Shown in pieces: positions 22,753 to 34,857 of a stretch of DNA of 64,000 nt. This DNA is from Gnetum montanum. Its lineage: Eukaryota > Streptophyta > Gnetopsida > Gnetales > Gnetaceae. Under the pieces are notes generated by a model that searched no databases, was not told where the DNA came from, and was given only the letters and a program-made list of their open reading frames with translations. A program made the translations under genes and the position numbers. Positions within the stretch are counted from its first letter, which is position 1; each line of letters opens with the position of its first letter. The stretch spans positions 411,361 through 475,360 of the forward strand of contig MNCI01033474.1 in NCBI GenBank assembly GCA_015680685.1, given 5' to 3'.

Positions 22753-25330
22753 GAATGCACTAGTGCTCTTTGTTAAGAAAAAGGATGGTAGTTTAAGGTT
22801 ATGTATTAATTATAAGCAGTTGAATTAGATGATAAAAAAAGAATTAATATTATCTACCAAGGATTAATAATCTATTTGATCAACAAAGATAAGTTCAGGT
22901 GTTCTCTCATATTGACTTAAAATCTAGTTATCATTAAGTTAGGGTGAGAAAGAAGAATGTTTCTAAGAGAACTTTTAAGACATAATATGGACATTAGAAG
23001 TTTTTAGTTATGCTCTTTGTACATATCAATGCTCCAATAGTTTTTATGCACCTAATGAACATAGTGTTATGTTCTTACTTAGATCAATTTTTCATTATCT
23101 TCATTAATAATATTTTGATTTAATCTAAAGAAAAAGAGGAACACAAGGAGCATTTAAGAAGAGTATTATATACATTAAGAGAATAGCAATTATATGTTCA
23201 TGCTACTATGTGTGCATATTGAAAGAAAGAGATATAGTTTCTTAGTCATGTAGTATTAGAAGCAGGAATAGCCATGGATCCTTCCAAGATAGTAGTGATT
23301 AAAGATAAGTCTATTCCAACTATAGTGAATAAAGTTATAAGTTTCTTGAATCCAACAAGTTACAACATAAGATTTGTAGAGGGTTTCTCTAAGATTGCTA
23401 CACCTCTACATAAGTTGCATACGCAGAATTGTATTTTTGCTGGGATGGATGCTTGTCACAAGACTTTTAATAAATTAAAGAGATTAATCTCAACACACAT
23501 CTTAATCTCACTAATTCCTAGAAAGCCTCATGACATCTAAAGAAATTCTTTCAGAGAATGTTTATGAGAAGTTCTCATGCAAGATGGTAATGTAGTGGCT
23601 TATGATTCTAGAAAATTAAAACCTTAGGAGACAAGATATCCAACTTATGATCTAAAGTTTGTTATCATTATCTTTGCTCTTAAGATTTTAAGACACTACT
23701 TATATAGAAAATGAATTAACTTCTAGATAGATCATAACAGCCTAAAATATATTATGGACCAACTATAGTTGAATATGAGACAAAGAAGGTGAATACTACT
23801 TTTAGAAAATTTTACCTTCATACCATAGTATCATCTAAGCAAAGATAATAAGGTTACACATGCACTAGGTAGCATAGCTAGAAAACTCTATAGTCTCTCT
23901 ATCTTGTCTGGCATGAGAGATGAGATAAGCTCTCAACAAATCATAGATCCTTAATGTCAAGAGAATATTATCACTTATTCTAAAGAGGATCTAGTATTTT
24001 TGTTAAGAGTTCTCACTTGTTAAGATTTAAAGACAAAGTATATGTTCCAGTTGCAATCAAATAGAAGTGACTTAATGAGACTCACCTAAGTATCAAATGA
24101 ATCCTAGTAGTAAGAAGATATATTAAAATATTAGGAGGCAATATTAATGGCATGGTATGAAGAGAGAAGTCAGAGAGTATGTGGCTAGGTGTTTGGAATG
24201 CCAATAGATTAAAGAAAAACATCAGTATCCTAGTAGTTATCTTCACACACATATCATTACCATTATCATTAGCATGGTTTTCATTACTGGTCTATCTTAT
24301 ACTAAGACTAGAAAACATTCTATTCTCTTGGCCATTGATCTTTTGACCAAATATTTCCATTTCTTGTAATGAAAGCATAAATTAATGCTAAAGAGACTAG
24401 TCATTTGTTTTTATCAACAATTGGCAAATTGCATCAAGTTTTGAATAATATTGTATTTTATAGAGATACAAAGTTTACTTTCCTATTTTGATAGAATTTT
24501 CAAAAGAGTCTGGGTACTACATTGAATCTCAACTCAATGTATCATTCTTAGACAAATGATCAAAAAAAAGAGTACAATTTAAATTTTAGAAGATATGCTC
24601 CAAGATTATGTGCTAGATTACAAAAATAGTTGGAATGGAGTTATTTCATTAGTAGAGTCTACTTATAACAATATTTGTTACACAAATTTAAAAGTAGCAT
24701 CTTACAAAACATTGTATTGTTGATCTTGCCATACATCTCTTTGTTGGGATACTATAGAGAATAGATAAAAGACCAAGAATAATATTATTAAAGAGGCTAA
24801 AGAGAATATTACAATTATTATAGAAAGACTTTCGGTAGCTTAATACAAATTCATAAAATATGTTAATCTGGAAGATAACCTGAAATTTTAATGGCGGTGA
24901 TCAAGTGTTTCATAAAGTCTCGCCCTTAAAACAAATTAATAGATTCAGAAGGAAAGAAAAGTTAACACCATACTACATTGTTGATTCTTAATTTTAAGAA
25001 GAGTAGGAGAAGTTTCATATAGGCTTTACCTTTCACAATAATTACAATTGATTCAAGATATATTTTATATTAATAAAGAATGTTCTAGATCTAAGTCACA
25101 AGATTGAATTGTAGAAGGTGCCGCTTCAACCTTATGGTAGTTTTGTAAAGTGGCCAAGTAAGATTGTAGACATGATGGAGAGATGATTAAGAGGCAATTT
25201 TATTTCAATGGTGAAAGTTATTTGGAAAAGGCATGAAGCTTAGGAAGTAACATGTAAAGTGAAGAAAGATATGTATACCTTACACCCTGAGATCTGCTAG
25301 GAGAAAGATTCTTAAGGGGTAAAGAGTATA
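22753..25330 (+). pseudogene. Element B pol continued: RT, RNase H, integrase, chromodomain; heavily decayed
   Basis: The RT resumes exactly after E1's target duplication with ALVLFVKKKDGSLRLCINY, the conserved motif that follows PSW in chromoviruses. Further pieces are the RT connection (23270-23530), an RNase H region (23560-23760, GNVVAYDSRKLKP), and integrase traces (24160-24700). A chromodomain remnant is seen at 25170-25310 (VKVIWKRHEA, then HPEIC). Stops and shifts occur every few dozen bases, so this is among the oldest elements here. Confidence 0.75.
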
Positions 25331-25345
25331 GCATATTTACCTTAA

Positions 25346-27044
25346 ATACTCATTACACCTTGATATGTTTGTGATTTAAACACCTAATGTCTTATTACTT
25401 ATCCTATTTCTTATTTTGAAAAACATTTTTCTAATTTGACTATGGTTGTATTTTGAATTAAATGATCTATATGTCTTATATTTTCCTTTTCAATACCTTT
25501 ATAATTTAATATATTTTTATCTTTTATTTCTATTTTGATATTTATCATTTTATTTTTTTAAACTTAGCAAATGTGGAATAACTTCTTTGTTGGAATTTTG
25601 AGTTAGTAGATGGGTCATTACAAAGTAAGGTACTACCTTGACTTTGTGGCATGCTTTGTTATTATATGTTTGAGTGTCAGACTCCAAATATCTATATATA
25701 TATATTTTAAAAAAAATAAAAATTTAATGTAGAAAACAAAGGAGTATTGTAGAGAGGAAAAACTCCAAATTAATAAAAATGAAAAGCCTAATGATTTGGG
25801 ACATGCCTTTTCAAGTTTTCATCCTTACAATCAATCTTGAAAAACCTTCTCTTTGGGGTAGGAAATTAAATATTTATTGAAAAGATTAAAATTAGCTAAA
25901 GTGGGAGGGGGCCTCTACCCTATCAATAGAATTAACATTATCAAAATATATTATCTCCATATCTTGACCAATATCTACAAATAAATTATTAATAGTTAAA
26001 ATATCTTGAACATGTTATCCACTCTAAAGATTTTGCATTTAATAATTAATCAATAGAATTCCTTGATATTTTTTATTAAGAAGAATCATTTGAAAACCAT
26101 ATAAATTAATAACAAGTTTCTGTGAGATTTTAGGAACAAATATTTGTTTCCCCTTAGTTATTAAAGAATTCTTTAAAGCTGATTTGACTTGAACTTCCTC
26201 AAAGGTATATTTTATTGAATATCAATAAAAGAAAAGGGAGGGCTAACTATTAACACATCAATAGAAGAAGTTTTTGCAAGATTTACAACATCTGCAGAAA
26301 AAACCTTAGCATGATATATAAAATGGGAAGAAGAATCATAGTATCATTTATAATAACTTGAAGCTAACACACTTGCATAGCCTTTTTTCTAGCATAAAGG
26401 GACATGAAATAAACATATGACCTTCTTGATGACAATAGTGGCATGACTTTGGAAGATTTTCATAAAACATATTTTGTACATAATCAATTTCACAAGCATG
26501 CAAAAGAATTTATTACTTAAGAAAATCAAGATCCATCTCAATCATATATAAAATTCTACAAAAACCACTAGTTGTAGTTAGGAAATGCTTGATTAGACCA
26601 ATTCAAGAGATAATATCCCTTTTAAATTTTTCAAAAATCAATGGAACATTTTACAATTAAATAAAATAAGAAACCCTTTGAAATTTAGAAGATTCTAGAT
26701 TAAAAGAGAAATTTTACTTTTGAATAATTAACAAAGCAGGACAATGATTAAAAACACCAATATCAAGGATCCTAGAAAACATTAGTGAATTAAAAAAATA
26801 TTACCAACAAAAATCAATTTGACAAATAGCATGCATGGGAAGCATCAAATCATCAATCTTCCAAACTAGATTTAAGTGACTCAAAAAAATTGATAGAGCC
26901 TAACTCCTCTAAATATATTTATTAATTTTAATGTTTTTTTCATAATTATTCTAATTTTTTTCTGGTATTTCATTTATTATTATTTTGGCTTAAGCATTAG
27001 AACATTGAACTATTTATTATTGGTGAACAAGCTAGGTGTCACAA
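25346..27044 (+). repeat. Candidate 3' LTR of element B
   Basis: The first 330 bp resembles the start of the probable solo LTR at 47787 (shared TTTTGAGT.AGTA and GATGGGTCA blocks near 25600 and 48215). The last 120 bp resembles 12045-12170 by B's other end, finishing GGTGTCACA. The middle (25700-26880) is AT-rich without genes. The ends are not secure. Confidence 0.4.
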
Positions 27045-27329
27045 CCTAATACTTACATAGACTTAATTATTTAATTGAATGCACATATTTAATTATTTAA
27101 TGTTATCACATGCATTTCAATGGGATATTTCTAATTTTATCAACTAAATTATAGGACTATATTATTGGAGTTATTGTTATTGTTATTGTCATTGTTAATC
27201 CTCTAAGACATCTCTGCTAAGAGCTTGGATCTAAAGTAATATAACTCCATCACCTCTAATATGTCTCCTTGGAGCTTGAAACCTACAAAAACACATATGT
27301 AGAAAAGAGAACAACGAAATTAGAAGATA
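27045..27329 (-). repeat. Element A 3' LTR remnant
   Basis: The edge near 27329 (minus strand TGTAGGGACATATC) aligns with the corresponding LTR starts of element C/D at 45188 and 61234. Only about 285 bp remain before sequence attributed to element B, so the LTR is truncated. Confidence 0.4.
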
Positions 27330-27449
27330 TGTCCCTACACCACCTCTCCTACCCTTCAAAAACTAAACTCATATGAACAAGGGAGTCCAATGGATTAAGT
27401 ACTTGTGCCTCTTCACTTCCTAAGTGCTTGAAGCTTTTCTACCCTTGAC

Positions 27450-28647
27450 TACAATTACCTTCTTCTTCATTGAAAAACTAAATTGATCAATAGCCCCCTT
27501 CAACTCATCGATGCTTTCTTGTATGGTCCTTCTTATCAAATGGTCCATGATAGTGCATAAGATCTTAAACATTAAACACTAAATAAATACCAATATTTTT
27601 TGATAAATTAATTTCAAAAGTATTATCATTAATATTGACCTTAATTTTGAAAGAACTCATCTTCTTAGCTTTCAACTTAGAGAAGTTGATACCTCTAAAT
27701 TGCTTCTTCTTCAAGTGCATCCAAACCACATCACCAACAGCAAAATTTAGCTTCCATTTATTCTCATTTCAAATGAGGAATCTCTCTTCATTCTTCTCCT
27801 TAATATTTGATCTCACTCGTGTATGGAGATTCCTCATCTCTTGAACAAAATCAATAATATGTTGAGCTTCACCATTAAATATCTTCAATATGTCCACCAT
27901 CTTAGGATAAAAATCATAGTTTACCTCAAATAGGCTTTTACCAATGGCAACATGAAAAGCATTATTATAAGAAAACTTAGCATGACATAAGTTTTCCCAT
28001 AAATTAAGTTGTCCATCATACAAACATCTCAATAGGTTTAGCAAGGATTTATTTACCACCTATGTTTAGCCATCAAACTGTGAATGATATGCACTATAAA
28101 AATTAAATTTTATCCCTAAAATTTGTGAAATGGACATCCAAAAGTGACTAGTAAATTTGGAGTTTCTTTCACTAATAATATTCCAAGAAATTTCATGCAA
28201 CTTCAAAACATGCTAGAAAAATAAATTGCAACATGAGAAGCATCACTCATATTTTTGCATATAATGAAGTGTGCCATCTTAGAGAACCTATCAACAATAA
28301 CAAAAATTACATCATTCCCACAATTGATTATTGAAATACCACTTACAAAATCCATAGAAACACTTTCCCCTAGATCCTTGGGAATTGGCAAAGGCATATA
28401 ATGTCTATTCACTCCTATACCTTCATTGAACTAATAAAAAGTCAAATATTTCTTCATAAATTTTAAAACTTTAGTTGCCATATGAGGACAAAAATAATGC
28501 CTACCCACAAGTTCCAATATTTTATCCCTATCCATGTGAACTACCATGCCACTATAATGCTTTCCAAACTAAATCTTTTTCGTAAAATCACAATTAAGAA
28601 CACATACCTTTCTTTTTCTCAATAACAATTTATCTTGAATATGATAG
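27450..28647 (-). pseudogene. Element A integrase, core and C-terminus
   Basis: Integrase core begins with the first catalytic Asp in ESVSMDFVSG (about 28370) and VDRFSKMAHF. The second Asp is replaced by Glu (SERNSKFTSHFW, near 28150). The third catalytic residue lies at HSQFDG*T*VVNKS, where the Glu codon has become TAG. After about 27770 come the C-terminal GPFKI-like segment and a chromodomain-like piece (RHKYLIHW). The reading is cut at 28647 by the next insertion and continues at 31451. Confidence 0.8.
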
Positions 28648-31450
28648 TGTTGGCGACCATTTGGGACGCGATCGCCAACGAGTGTCCTCGAATAGGATTT
28701 AGGTGCTTGCTAGTCTCTGGCAACACCAAGGCCCAGATACCTCCAAATAGACTCACTAGTTAATGTGAGTATGTGTGCGTGCTGTTGCAGCGTGCGGTTG
28801 TGAAATATGAAACGATTGTGTTGTGTGTAAACTACAAATGACTTATCAATAAGAGATTCAACCAACTTTACCAAGTACTGTGAGTTGTTGAGAGTTCCTA
28901 TTTTGTTCAATTGCCTAGTCTACGCGGTCCTTATAATACCTACTTGTAACAAATAAAATTTTGCAAAAATATTTGAGCACAACTCTGCGAATCTATTTCT
29001 AATTTTCCCGAGAGAAAGAGATAGTTCCACAAGAAAACTAGAAATAGAGCAAGATTCGATGGAAATAGATAGAAAAGAAAGCAGATTTGTGTNTCACTTT
29101 AAAGATAAAATAAAGCTATTCTGGTCCCATCAAAATACCAAAGATTTTCTGAACCCTCTTGACTATTGAATCGTTCAACGGCATGACTACAAGCAGAGGC
29201 TCTCTTACAACGATCTCAATAGCAGTTATTATATGTTGCATAATAACCAAATCTACTACTAAAATGCTCGTAAGGCTTTCAAACACAAGTGCTTCTATGG
29301 CAAAATTTTAATAGAAATTTTCTATCAGGCAACAAGAACAATAAGAGCAATCTAAAAATCCCAAAATTACTCGCCAAGGATGATACTATCTAAACCACTA
29401 GCTAAATAATTTTTAAAAAAAATAAAAAACAATAAGCATAACTCATAGGAATAAGACAAAGAGGCTGAAATCTTTTCTTTAGCAAGCCATCTTAAAAGCA
29501 ATATTTCACAATTTCTTCTTTACAATGCTCTTCTCCCAAGACTCAAAGTGTGTCTCCAAGTGAGAGCCCAAGTGTGATGTATTGTCCCCCCCCCCCTTTT
29601 TTTATCCCTTTTCTTCTTACCCCTGAAGCCTTTTTATAGGGTTCAAAGGTAGTTACATACTTTAAAATATCTTAGCTAACTTCTCTTCCAAGTAAGGAAG
29701 TTACAACTTACCCAACTAGTTAGGAGATATTTCTCACCAATTTAGTTGGGAAATTATGTAGTTAGGAAGTTATACATAAAGTTAGGAGGAGTTTATGCTA
29801 ATATTGATATTTGTAAATATTACAAATATTTTATGGATAATAATTTATACAATAATGTTTGAAAAATAAATTCAAGACCTCAAGATTATGAGAGCTTCAT
29901 TCATTTGGAATAATTAAATTAATGGTAAGTCTTCAGCAACGGATAAAACTGCAACTCCAGCATCAGTTAAAATATCTCCTGCTCTGCTGATTCGGTTGTA
30001 AACTTGTCTTAATGTACCTTCGTATCTCTGTTGTCGCGTTCAGTGGGTCGGTATGACGATAACGAATGCATCCGCGTTGGGCACTGCTGTTGTTTTGGTG
30101 TTCAGTTGCTGAAGAGTAGAGGAGGAAGATTTTCCTTGGAAAAATGGTGTGCTGAACATGCGGTTCTGGAAGAATAGGCCAGGATTCCTTTGGTTCCAGC
30201 AGCCAATGACAAACGTGATTTAGGGTTTTAGCTACCTGAAATTTTTGCCCCAAATTCGCCTAGGGCTTCCATGGATCTGCACACTGAAGGAACACAGAGC
30301 ATCAGCTAAAGACAGCGAAGGGTATGGTACCTTGCTGGCCTTGCAGAGAACGTCTGGGAAGGCGTTAAAGGCAAGCAAATCTGGGGAAAGCTAAAGCGCT
30401 GCATATCGGTGGGAAAAATTCGAAACTGAAGGTGTCCCTGCTCAAATCCAAGAACTGCCGCTGCGAAGCTCTGATGAGAGGCAATGACCATAAGAGCTCC
30501 TCCTCCGTCGTTAGAAAATCTCCTCTGGATCTGCTGTTGGATGGTTCACCCACTGATCCACTACCACGCGGGTGTCTGAGACAGTGTTGCAAAATAAAAC
30601 GTATACTCCACAAAGGATAAAGGTTAACGCAGCCAAAAATCAGGTAGCAAGAGCCAGGAAATAAACCAACGGCTTCAACCGAACTTAGGAGAAAACAAAC
30701 ACGCAGTAATGGAAGAAGCAAAGTCACTACAGCCAAGATAATCAACGCATAGCACGAAAATTGGAGAGCATTTTTATCTGGTAAGATAACCAGTCACATT
30801 TCTGAGATTTTCTTCCATGTAATCCGCCTTGCCCACATATCCTTGTTTAAATCTTCCTCTCCAAAATACAGCATAAAGCTTCTGGCTAATGCAGCAATTT
30901 TAGAAGAATGAGGATGATCAGTCCTGGGTTACAACTTGAATGCTGATCTTTGTAAACATTTTCTTTCCCACAGCAATAGCAACAAAGGGTAATGAGCATC
31001 ATAAATCTATAAAAGATGAACCAAAGAGCACCAACAGCAAACAGAGCAACCCTGTAAACCCAACAAAGGCCCAATAATGGCGATTGGTGAGGTTCCATCC
31101 TCCACTGTAGGTATCAAATCGGTTCAGAGGATCAGGCCTTCTTGTTCTATCAGCTACAAGAAAAAAATCGAGCAAAGTCTTTTGGCGTCCATGAACGGAT
31201 CCTCTGAAACTGGATAATTTTGGGTGGAAATATTATAAACCAACGTTTATACCCAAAATTCTGCATAGATTTTTTTATAATTCTACTATATATAGGAATG
31301 GTACTTCTATATATTTTTTCTTAAATAACAAAAATGCTATTGTTAACTTATTCTTTTCCTCTCAAACTGAAATTTTAGCCACTTCTCTAAAAATTTTTAA
31401 ACAATTTAATCTTACCAACCTGCTCCATGAAATGGCCAAATGTGCCAACA
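28648..31450 (-). mobile_element. 2.8-kb TG...CA insertion carrying a captured gene fragment
   Basis: It begins TGTTGGCGACCATTTGG and ends GCCAACA; the reverse complement of the right end, TGTTGGCACATTTGG, forms an imperfect inverted repeat with the left. The perfect 5-bp duplication GATAG (28643-28647, 31451-31455) and TG...CA ends are the signature of LTR-type integration. No second LTR copy is visible inside, so it is best read as a very long solo LTR or an unusual non-autonomous element. On the minus strand a TATA box (CCTATAAAAAGG) sits near 29632, followed by an R/U5-like region and the terminal hairpin GTTGGCGA/TCGCCAAC (28649-28679). One ambiguous base is at 29093. Confidence 0.8.
30940..31153 (-). 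pseudogene. Captured exon of a plant transmembrane protein gene
   Basis: On the minus strand a clean acceptor (TTTTTTTCTTGTAG) is followed at 31153 by an exon reading DRTRRPDPLNRF, then GGWNLTNRHYWA and VGFTG. After a one-base shift the other frame gives a membrane span (FAVGALWFIFYRFMMLI) and a cysteine run LCCYCCGKE. From memory this matches a conserved family of uncharacterised multi-pass plant membrane proteins with RTRR.DPL...GGW.I(T/S)N.HYWASV(G/A)FT followed by a hydrophobic span and Cys cluster. The retained splice acceptor shows genomic rather than mRNA capture. It is broken by the frameshift. A signal-peptide-like stretch at 30745-30670 might be another piece of the same gene, but I could not connect them. 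Confidence 0.65.
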
Positions 31451-31737
31451 GATAGTCTCTCCACTAGTCTATCCTACTCAATAATGGCTCCTTGAGACTC
31501 CTACAAACCTTTCCAAAGTCAACATCATGCTCATATAAATCAACAAAATCACTCATACCTTCCACATGAGGTACGTCAAAATTCACCACATGCACCCTAG
31601 ACAATGCATTTGCACCACATTGGCTTTCCCACTTTTCTGTTTTAACACAAAATTAAACTCTCATTACTATGCAACCCACTTCATGTGCTTTGCACTCAAA
31701 TTCTTTTAGGAATTTAGAAAATGTAGTGCTTTGTGAT
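31451..31737 (-). pseudogene. Element A RNase H-integrase linker
   Basis: Short host segment trapped between the two insertions. It aligns in order with 46520-46810 of the related element C/D (shared pieces around the TTCATGTGCTTTGCACTCAAATTC region), which shows that it belongs to the RNase H to zinc-binding region of the interrupted pol. No long frame survives. Confidence 0.65.
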
Positions 31738-32579
31738 TGATGAGTGGCGAGGTACCCCTACACTCAACCATATGAATATGAGTGTTTCATGCATGATCCG
31801 GTCGAACTTTGCAAATGGACTAGTTGTGGTATCTAAATAGTTACTTGTAGATCACAGTTCACTGTCCTCCCACCTGGACTAGTATTAGCTTTGTCACATA
31901 TGGTTTAGTCCAGAGTGAGGTGTATGATGTGTTTCTACACTAATGCTACTCCTAGGTATGATGGGAAATAATATCAACTAAGTTAAGAGAGAGGGGATGA
32001 GAGAAAATCTAAACTAGCCTAAGTGCGATGAGCATCTGTTCATTAATCATCTGTACACATCTTGGACCTCGTGGATGAATACCACTGGGATTACCAAGCA
32101 CATGGCCTAGGTACACTACTGGGTTACCAAGTAGTCACACTTAAATGCTCGTGATTAAGTCGTACTCATTCCACGTTACTAGAAGATAAGGGTAGAGAGA
32201 TCTTAACTAAGAAAGCAATAAATAACAATAATAATTACATAATTAAGCTAAGTGGATGCTACAATGATGAAGTAATCTCAATCTTTATTGCCGGTCATGT
32301 GCATGTCCAAGTACGTCACACTCAAATAAGGATTTCATATAATAACAATCATCACATTGTGGGCATGCACTAAGAGAAAGGGTTGAGAGGAAAAAACTAA
32401 TAAAAAGTCCCTACCTTAATACTAAAAACTACTCTCCTTTTTACCAAATCTTCCTGCCTCTTATTTATATATGAGGAGATAGGTTGCGATATCGCGTCTA
32501 GGCTATGATATTTCATACATGATATCATGTACACGATATCATGGGTGCGATATCATGGCAAACAATTCATGACTCATCA
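31738..32579 (-). repeat. E2 3' LTR
   Basis: 842 bp from TGATGAG to CTCATCA, related to the E1 LTRs but clearly diverged. U3 holds four GATATC copies and one variant (32485-32560). The TATA-like TATATAAATA reads on the minus strand near 32461-32470. Confidence 0.93.
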
Positions 32580-32596
32580 TACCCCCATGACTGAAT
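32580..32596 (-). other. E2 polypurine tract
   Basis: Minus-strand TTCAGTCATGGGGGTA directly precedes the 3' LTR, as in E1, E3 and E4. Confidence 0.75.
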
Positions 32597-32771
32597 GAAA
32601 ACTCATCCTTGAGTTAAAGTGAGAACAAGCTCCATTGATTACACAGTGGATAGGTATAGGATTATTGACTGATGAGAATGGATTCCTGCTGTAGTGTGGA
32701 ATCAAAACAAAATTGAGACACAACATGAAGAATGCAAAATAAAGTCCTATAACTACAAAACTCGGTGGAAC

Positions 32772-34768
32772 TCATGTAGTTCCTAGTGGTGGTGGCTCCA
32801 CCATGGGTGCCTTTCCCTTATCTTATGCTCCAGGTCTTGGGATTTGATGATGTCGAAGTATGGCCTGGAGTTTCTCCTCTTCAGTTCGAGGATATTATGT
32901 CATCCATGCTAATGTTCTGATGTTTGATGGAGTCAACACCTCCCATGGGCATGGTAGTTGTGGAAACATTTTATTTGCTTTGACATGTCAAGCCTCAAAC
33001 ACTTGTTGTTCCTCCTCGTAGGCTCTGGCTTTGTCTCTGTATTCTTCAAAATCTATGATCTATCAAGCCAAGTCTGTTGCGACACATTTCTGCCCTTGGT
33101 AGCTTGCTTTAACCACCTCAAGTTCAAAATTCGAAACCTCCAATTTTTGCAATTTTTTCTTGTGTTCTGCAAATTTTGTTTCATATTTGAAATAGGTGGT
33201 GGCTACCTGTTACTCGAGCTCTATTCTCGGGCACCCTACTGTTAACATGGCAAGGTTGGCATACCGCAGGTTTGCCAACTCCATGTCCTCTGTAAGGTCC
33301 TGGATCTACAGGTCCCAGCTCTTAACTTCCGCCTAGTGGGAAAACACATATGTGTCCAATATGGCCCACCAGTCAGTGTGTTGAGCATTGAGAGCATTGA
33401 TGTGGGCCTTGGCCATATGGATCTCCTTCTTGATGATTTGTTTATACATCCCCACCTGGTCCCAGAAATGCTCCTTTAGTTTCTCCTATCGTTTATCCTC
33501 ATTCTACCACGTGTTTATTTCAATGGTCGTCTTCTGATGGATGGCGCATACCTCCTCCATCAAGAGGGTTTGATTTTCCCTGGCTAAATGGTTCATGTCC
33601 TAGCTAAACAGTTCCTGTCTTGGTTGACCTTGATTAGTTGTTCTTACAACTGTTAAAAATGTTCTTCGAGAACATTCTTTTATTTCTCCACAGAGGTCAA
33701 CTGAAGGTTATTAGCAATAAGTTGTTTGTTCTCCTCTTGTAAGGCTTTGAGTGCCTTAGTGTGCACATAAGTTTGCACTTGTGCCACAGAGGCATCCCAA
33801 ATAGCCTTTTCTTTTTCTTCCACCACCCTTTTATTCTCTATCAATAGTTTAGTAAGTTGCTCGGTTCTGAAAGTTTCCAGCTGGTCTACGGGAACGAATT
33901 GAGAAGGATCCCACTGTGCTACTTGCAGGGTCACAAGCCTTTCTTGTAATCTTTGCACTTTTGCTTCAGCGTGCTCAGCCCTCATCTCCATCAAGACCAA
34001 CTTCACCTTGGTGGAAATGAGATCTGATTATATTGTTGTAACATCTTGTGGGATGTCAAACAAGGACAGCATTACCTGTCCTCTTTGTAGCACCCAGTCA
34101 AGTACATCCTCATGTTCCGTAGGAGTCATTAAGGTACCAGCCAGAGTTTGAACATCTCGTGCTCTTGTAAGATCTATCGATAACACAACAGGCACATTGA
34201 ATGATTCTTTAATCTGGTCTGCGACCACTTCTACGCCTCCTGCTGCATCCTGGTGCTACATAACCACCACCGTGGCCCCTTCACCAGTTTCCAACTGCAC
34301 CTAAAAATAAGCAATGTTCCCTGAAATCTATTGTGACCAAGCACTCTCTCCTCCTCCTATCTAAATGGACACTTCACCCAATGCGCAATCCATAGAAATC
34401 ATAGGTTGTACAGCATCATCGATGATGCAGAAGAGATTTGCATCATCACAACTTCCCCAACTGATTGTCTCAGCGATGGCCCTGAGATGGCTCATTGACA
34501 GTCTATAATCTTGCGGCGATGGTAGTGGTTGATCCTACTAGCTCGTGCTAGGCCCTGCTTCTTGTTGTTAATAGGGTCCTGTGCTTGGAAGTTGGCTGGG
34601 TTTTGCAAGTTGAGTTGCAATTGGCCTTGCTATTTGTTCTTTTTCTTATTCTAGCCTGAGCATCTCACCAATAATTTTTCTTGCAACTGGTGGCTTTAGC
34701 AGTTTGGCATATGAAGCATTTTGGGCTTTTCAGAGGACATCATTGGTGTATCCTCTAATACCAGCATG
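32772..34768 (-). pseudogene. E2 ORF-X, 5'-truncated and broken
   Basis: Collinear with E1 ORF-X from the linker onwards. Clear segments are HAEAKVQRLQERLVTLQ and ALKALQEENKQL in the coiled-coil half (34006-33680), and DIPQDVTTI (about 34035). It ends at the same TGA after PPGTT (32772-32774). Many stops are present. The N-terminal globular part is lost in the deletion that joins ORF-X to the LTR fragment. Confidence 0.75.
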
Positions 34769-34852
34769 TCTATCCTCTGAGGAGACAAGCTACGATATCG
34801 CATATGCGATATCATGGGTGCGATACCATGGCCAACAATTCATGACTCATTA
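34769..34852 (-). repeat. E2 5' LTR remnant (start of U3 only)
   Basis: 84 bp matching the first part of the E2 3' LTR, from the terminus (TAATGAG, mutated from TGATGAG) through two GATATC motifs to just before the TATA region, where it fuses to ORF-X. Confidence 0.88.
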
Positions 34853-34857
34853 GTGAT

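Larger units (their letters stand above)
31738..34852 (-). mobile_element. E2: deletion derivative of the E family
   Basis: Flanked by a perfect 5-bp duplication GTGAT (31733-31737, 34853-34857). On the minus strand it has only the first 84 bp of the 5' LTR, then the middle and end of ORF-X, purine tract and a full 3' LTR. Primer site, gag and the ORF-X start are gone. The correct terminus and target duplication show that the deletion arose after integration, or that a pre-deleted copy integrated. Confidence 0.93.

Noticed and set aside
28648-31450. Helitron or DNA transposon interpretation of the 2.8-kb insertion
   Set aside because: Helitrons make no target duplication and end in CTRR; common DNA transposons have 2, 3, 8 or 9-bp duplications. 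TG...CA with 5 bp fits LTR integration better.
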